NCBI GenBank assembly: GCA_902563095.1
Contig: CACEWA010000001.1
Location: 88,540-152,539, forward strand
DNA length: 64,000 bases
From: an uncultured Candidatus Poseidoniales archaeon
GTDB taxonomy: Archaea > Thermoplasmatota > Poseidoniia > Poseidoniales > Poseidoniaceae
Direction: 5' to 3'
Below, piece after piece: positions 62,482 to 64,000 of the stretch (the stretch's first letter is position 1; every line of letters begins with the position of its first letter). The notes beneath the pieces are model-generated. The model made no database searches. It was not told where the DNA came from and saw nothing but the letters and a program-made list of their open reading frames with translations. Position numbers and translations under genes: made by a program.

Positions 62482-64000
62482 TCAGGCTTCATCTTCATCT
62501 GATTCGATGTTCAAATCAGTGTTTGGAGACTCGACTGGATTGAGTTTACTAATCGGCTTCAATGACGCAGTTGCCTCTTTTTCTTTCTCTTCGCCTGGTT
62601 TTTGTCCTGGTGCAGATGATGGAGGAGGTCCTCTTCTCTTGACTGGAGTTAGAACTTTCATTGTAACTGGCTTTAATACGGCTGTTTTTACTTCCTCTAC
62701 AGTTTCTACAACTTCGAGTTTCTTAATTGGAACCAGTGTGGAAATCTTTTGAATCTCTTCGACTAAATCTTCGGAGGCCTCTTCCAATACATCTTCGATA
62801 GATTCAATTTCAGTTTCTTCTACTTCCGACTCAATAACAGATTCAATCTGTGTTTCGATCTCAGGTTCTAGATTCTCTACTACTGGAGCAACGGCTTCAA
62901 TATTTGCTACTTCAGGTTCTACAGGCGCTGTTTCAATTTCCAGTTTAGGTGCGGTTACCACCTGTTCTGGAACTGATTCTATTACTGGCGCTTTGATTTC
63001 TGGAACTTTTACAACAGAAGGTGCAATTACAGGACTTGCTGTAATCGGCTTTCGGACAACCTTTGGTTGAATCGGCTGAGGGAGGTTGGCTGCCATACCT
63101 GGTAGATTCGCTCCACCTATTGGTGTCTTCACAGGTCTAGCTATCGGTTGAGCGCCGCTTAGAGCCTTGGCTGCTGAGCGAGGTGCTCGCATTCCTGCTA
63201 ATCCCATCGAAGGAGTATGTTGTGCTGCTGCTTGAGCTAATGCACCGCGTGGTTGTCTACCGGCTGTAGCGCCCAAAGAGCCGGGTCTTGCACCTAATGC
63301 GCTTGGGTCAATTCCCATCTGTGGTTGTTGTGCTTGAGTTCCTTGTCCGGAAATTGCTTGTAACCAAGATTGGCGCTTTTCTGCTCTTGCATCTTGAGAT
63401 TTGAGAGTGTCAAACTCTTGTTGCTGTTCCGCAAGTCTTGCTTCATCAGCATCGATATCGCTCTGTACTTTACCTTCAATAGATTCACGCATCTTGACTT
63501 CCGCCATAGTACGGAAGTCATCCATTTGCTGAGTCAGCGATGAGAGACGGTCACGGATTTCGGAGCGCTTGACGCCCAGTTGTGCCTCAATTTCTGCACG
63601 GATGTTAGCCTCACGCTTTCGCACTTCGATAAGTGCCTTGTTTCGCATGATTTCCTCGCGCTTGTCGAGTTGTCTCTCTAGTTGAGTTGCAACCTCATCT
63701 TCCTTACGTGTTCTGAATTCTGATAAGCGCTGCTCCATCTCTGCTTCGAGTTCAAGTACAGTTTCTTCCTTTAGCAAGTCTAGATCGGTTTCGTGAGTAA
63801 TTCTTTCATTACGTAGTCTACCATCAATCTCTGACATGATGGCCTTTCGAGCCGCTGTCTCTCTTGCCTTGAATTCTAATTCTAGACGCTCAGACCAATC
63901 GGTCTTCTTTGCATCATACCTTTCGGATAATTGGTCATGTAACTCTGCTTCTCGCTCGTATCGGAAACGTGCAAGACGATTTTGGATTTCTGATTCTCTT
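62482..64000 (-). CDS. Coiled-coil protein, 5' truncated by window edge
   Basis: The ORF track starts at ATG 63837, but the frame is open to the end of the window (reading back from base 64000 gives more heptad-rich charged helix with no stop), so that Met is internal. The visible part has a long charged coiled coil (to about residue 160 of the ORF-track numbering), a Gln/Gly/Ala/Pro-rich linker, a long acidic Val/Glu/Pro stretch and a basic Pro-rich patch (KRRGPPPSSAPGQ). Low complexity suggests a scaffold or filament. No family recognised. Confidence 0.6.
   Translation of the reverse strand, partial: RESEIQNRLARFRYEREAELHDQLSERYDAKKTDWSERLELEFKARETAARKAIMSEIDGRLRNERITHETDLDLLKEETVLELEAEMEQRLSEFRTRKEDEVATQLERQLDKREEIMRNKALIEVRKREANIRAEIEAQLGVKRSEIRDRLSSLTQQMDDFRTMAEVKMRESIEGKVQSDIDADEARLAEQQQEFDTLKSQDARAEKRQSWLQAISGQGTQAQQPQMGIDPSALGARPGSLGATAGRQPRGALAQAAAQHTPSMGLAGMRAPRSAAKALSGAQPIARPVKTPIGGANLPGMAANLPQPIQPKVVRKPITASPVIAPSVVKVPEIKAPVIESVPEQVVTAPKLEIETAPVEPEVANIEAVAPVVENLEPEIETQIESVIESEVEETEIESIEDVLEEASEDLVEEIQKISTLVPIKKLEVVETVEEVKTAVLKPVTMKVLTPVKRRGPPPSSAPGQKPGEEKEKEATASLKPISKLNPVESPNTDLNIESDEDEA

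Overview
The window looks like a chromosomal segment of an uncultured marine euryarchaeon, most likely a Thermoplasmatota lineage such as Marine Group II (Candidatus Poseidoniales). Archaeal markers are ribosomal proteins L7Ae, S28e and L24e, a Cdc48-type AAA+ ATPase, a thermosome subunit, an aIF5B-type initiation factor, archaeal PyrB/PyrI and a TtuA/Ncs6-type tRNA thiolase. Mixed with them are bacterial-looking genes (DnaK, a bacterial-type threonyl-tRNA synthetase, a bacterial-type deoxyhypusine-synthase homologue), as is usual for marine planktonic euryarchaea. The taxon is inferred from gene content only. No 16S/23S rRNA, CRISPR array, IS element or prophage was seen.

Layout. 0-6 kb: a DoxX-like membrane protein cut by the left edge, then on the minus strand an aldehyde dehydrogenase followed by a succinate dehydrogenase operon whose single anchor resembles the mycobacterial Sdh1 anchor. 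6-13 kb: plus-strand cdc48, a PRC-barrel protein and a DUF4350/DUF58/membrane-protein operon that normally goes with MoxR; here moxR is about 45 kb away at 57.3 kb. 13-22 kb: a minus-strand operon of a stand-alone roadblock/LC7-like protein, a 1041-aa roadblock/coiled-coil protein and a small membrane protein, then tRNA thiolase, a membrane/coiled-coil protein and a large surface protein. 22-29 kb: pyrBI, thrS with a hairpin-rich leader, and an NAD-kinase-like protein. 29.8-31.2 kb: a lysine-rich orphan gene, the one clearly accessory-looking locus. 31-38 kb: CTP synthase, threonine dehydrogenase, then a chaperone block (thermosome facing Hsp20-like and dnaK). 38-47 kb: a GIDE-domain membrane protein, a class III aminotransferase, M17 and M14 peptidases, and a polyamine operon of agmatinase plus a single-chain SpeD-deoxyhypusine synthase fusion. 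47-54 kb: DUF6015-like protein, a 980-aa surface protein, tRNA-Gly, acetyltransferase, an intergenic region with repeated CAATTG elements, a PRC-barrel-like protein, tRNA-Ile and prs. 54-57 kb: L7Ae-S28e-L24e-Ndk-aIF5B. 57-64 kb: moxR, parA with a ribbon-helix-helix-like and a PIN-like small protein, a calcium-binding-repeat surface protein, and a coiled-coil protein cut by the right edge.

The genes fit a protein-degrading heterotroph: secreted and cytosolic peptidases, threonine catabolism, aerobic succinate oxidation, de novo pyrimidine synthesis (pyrB, pyrI, pyrG, prs, ndk) and polyamine synthesis from arginine. The most notable points are the SpeD-DHS fusion beside agmatinase, the roadblock/coiled-coil operon, and the fact that six of eight protein-coding convergent gene pairs abut exactly, stop codon against stop codon, with no base between them. 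Many ORF-track starts were moved downstream to an ATG or TTG with a GGTGA-like ribosome binding site or to the family's usual N-terminus.
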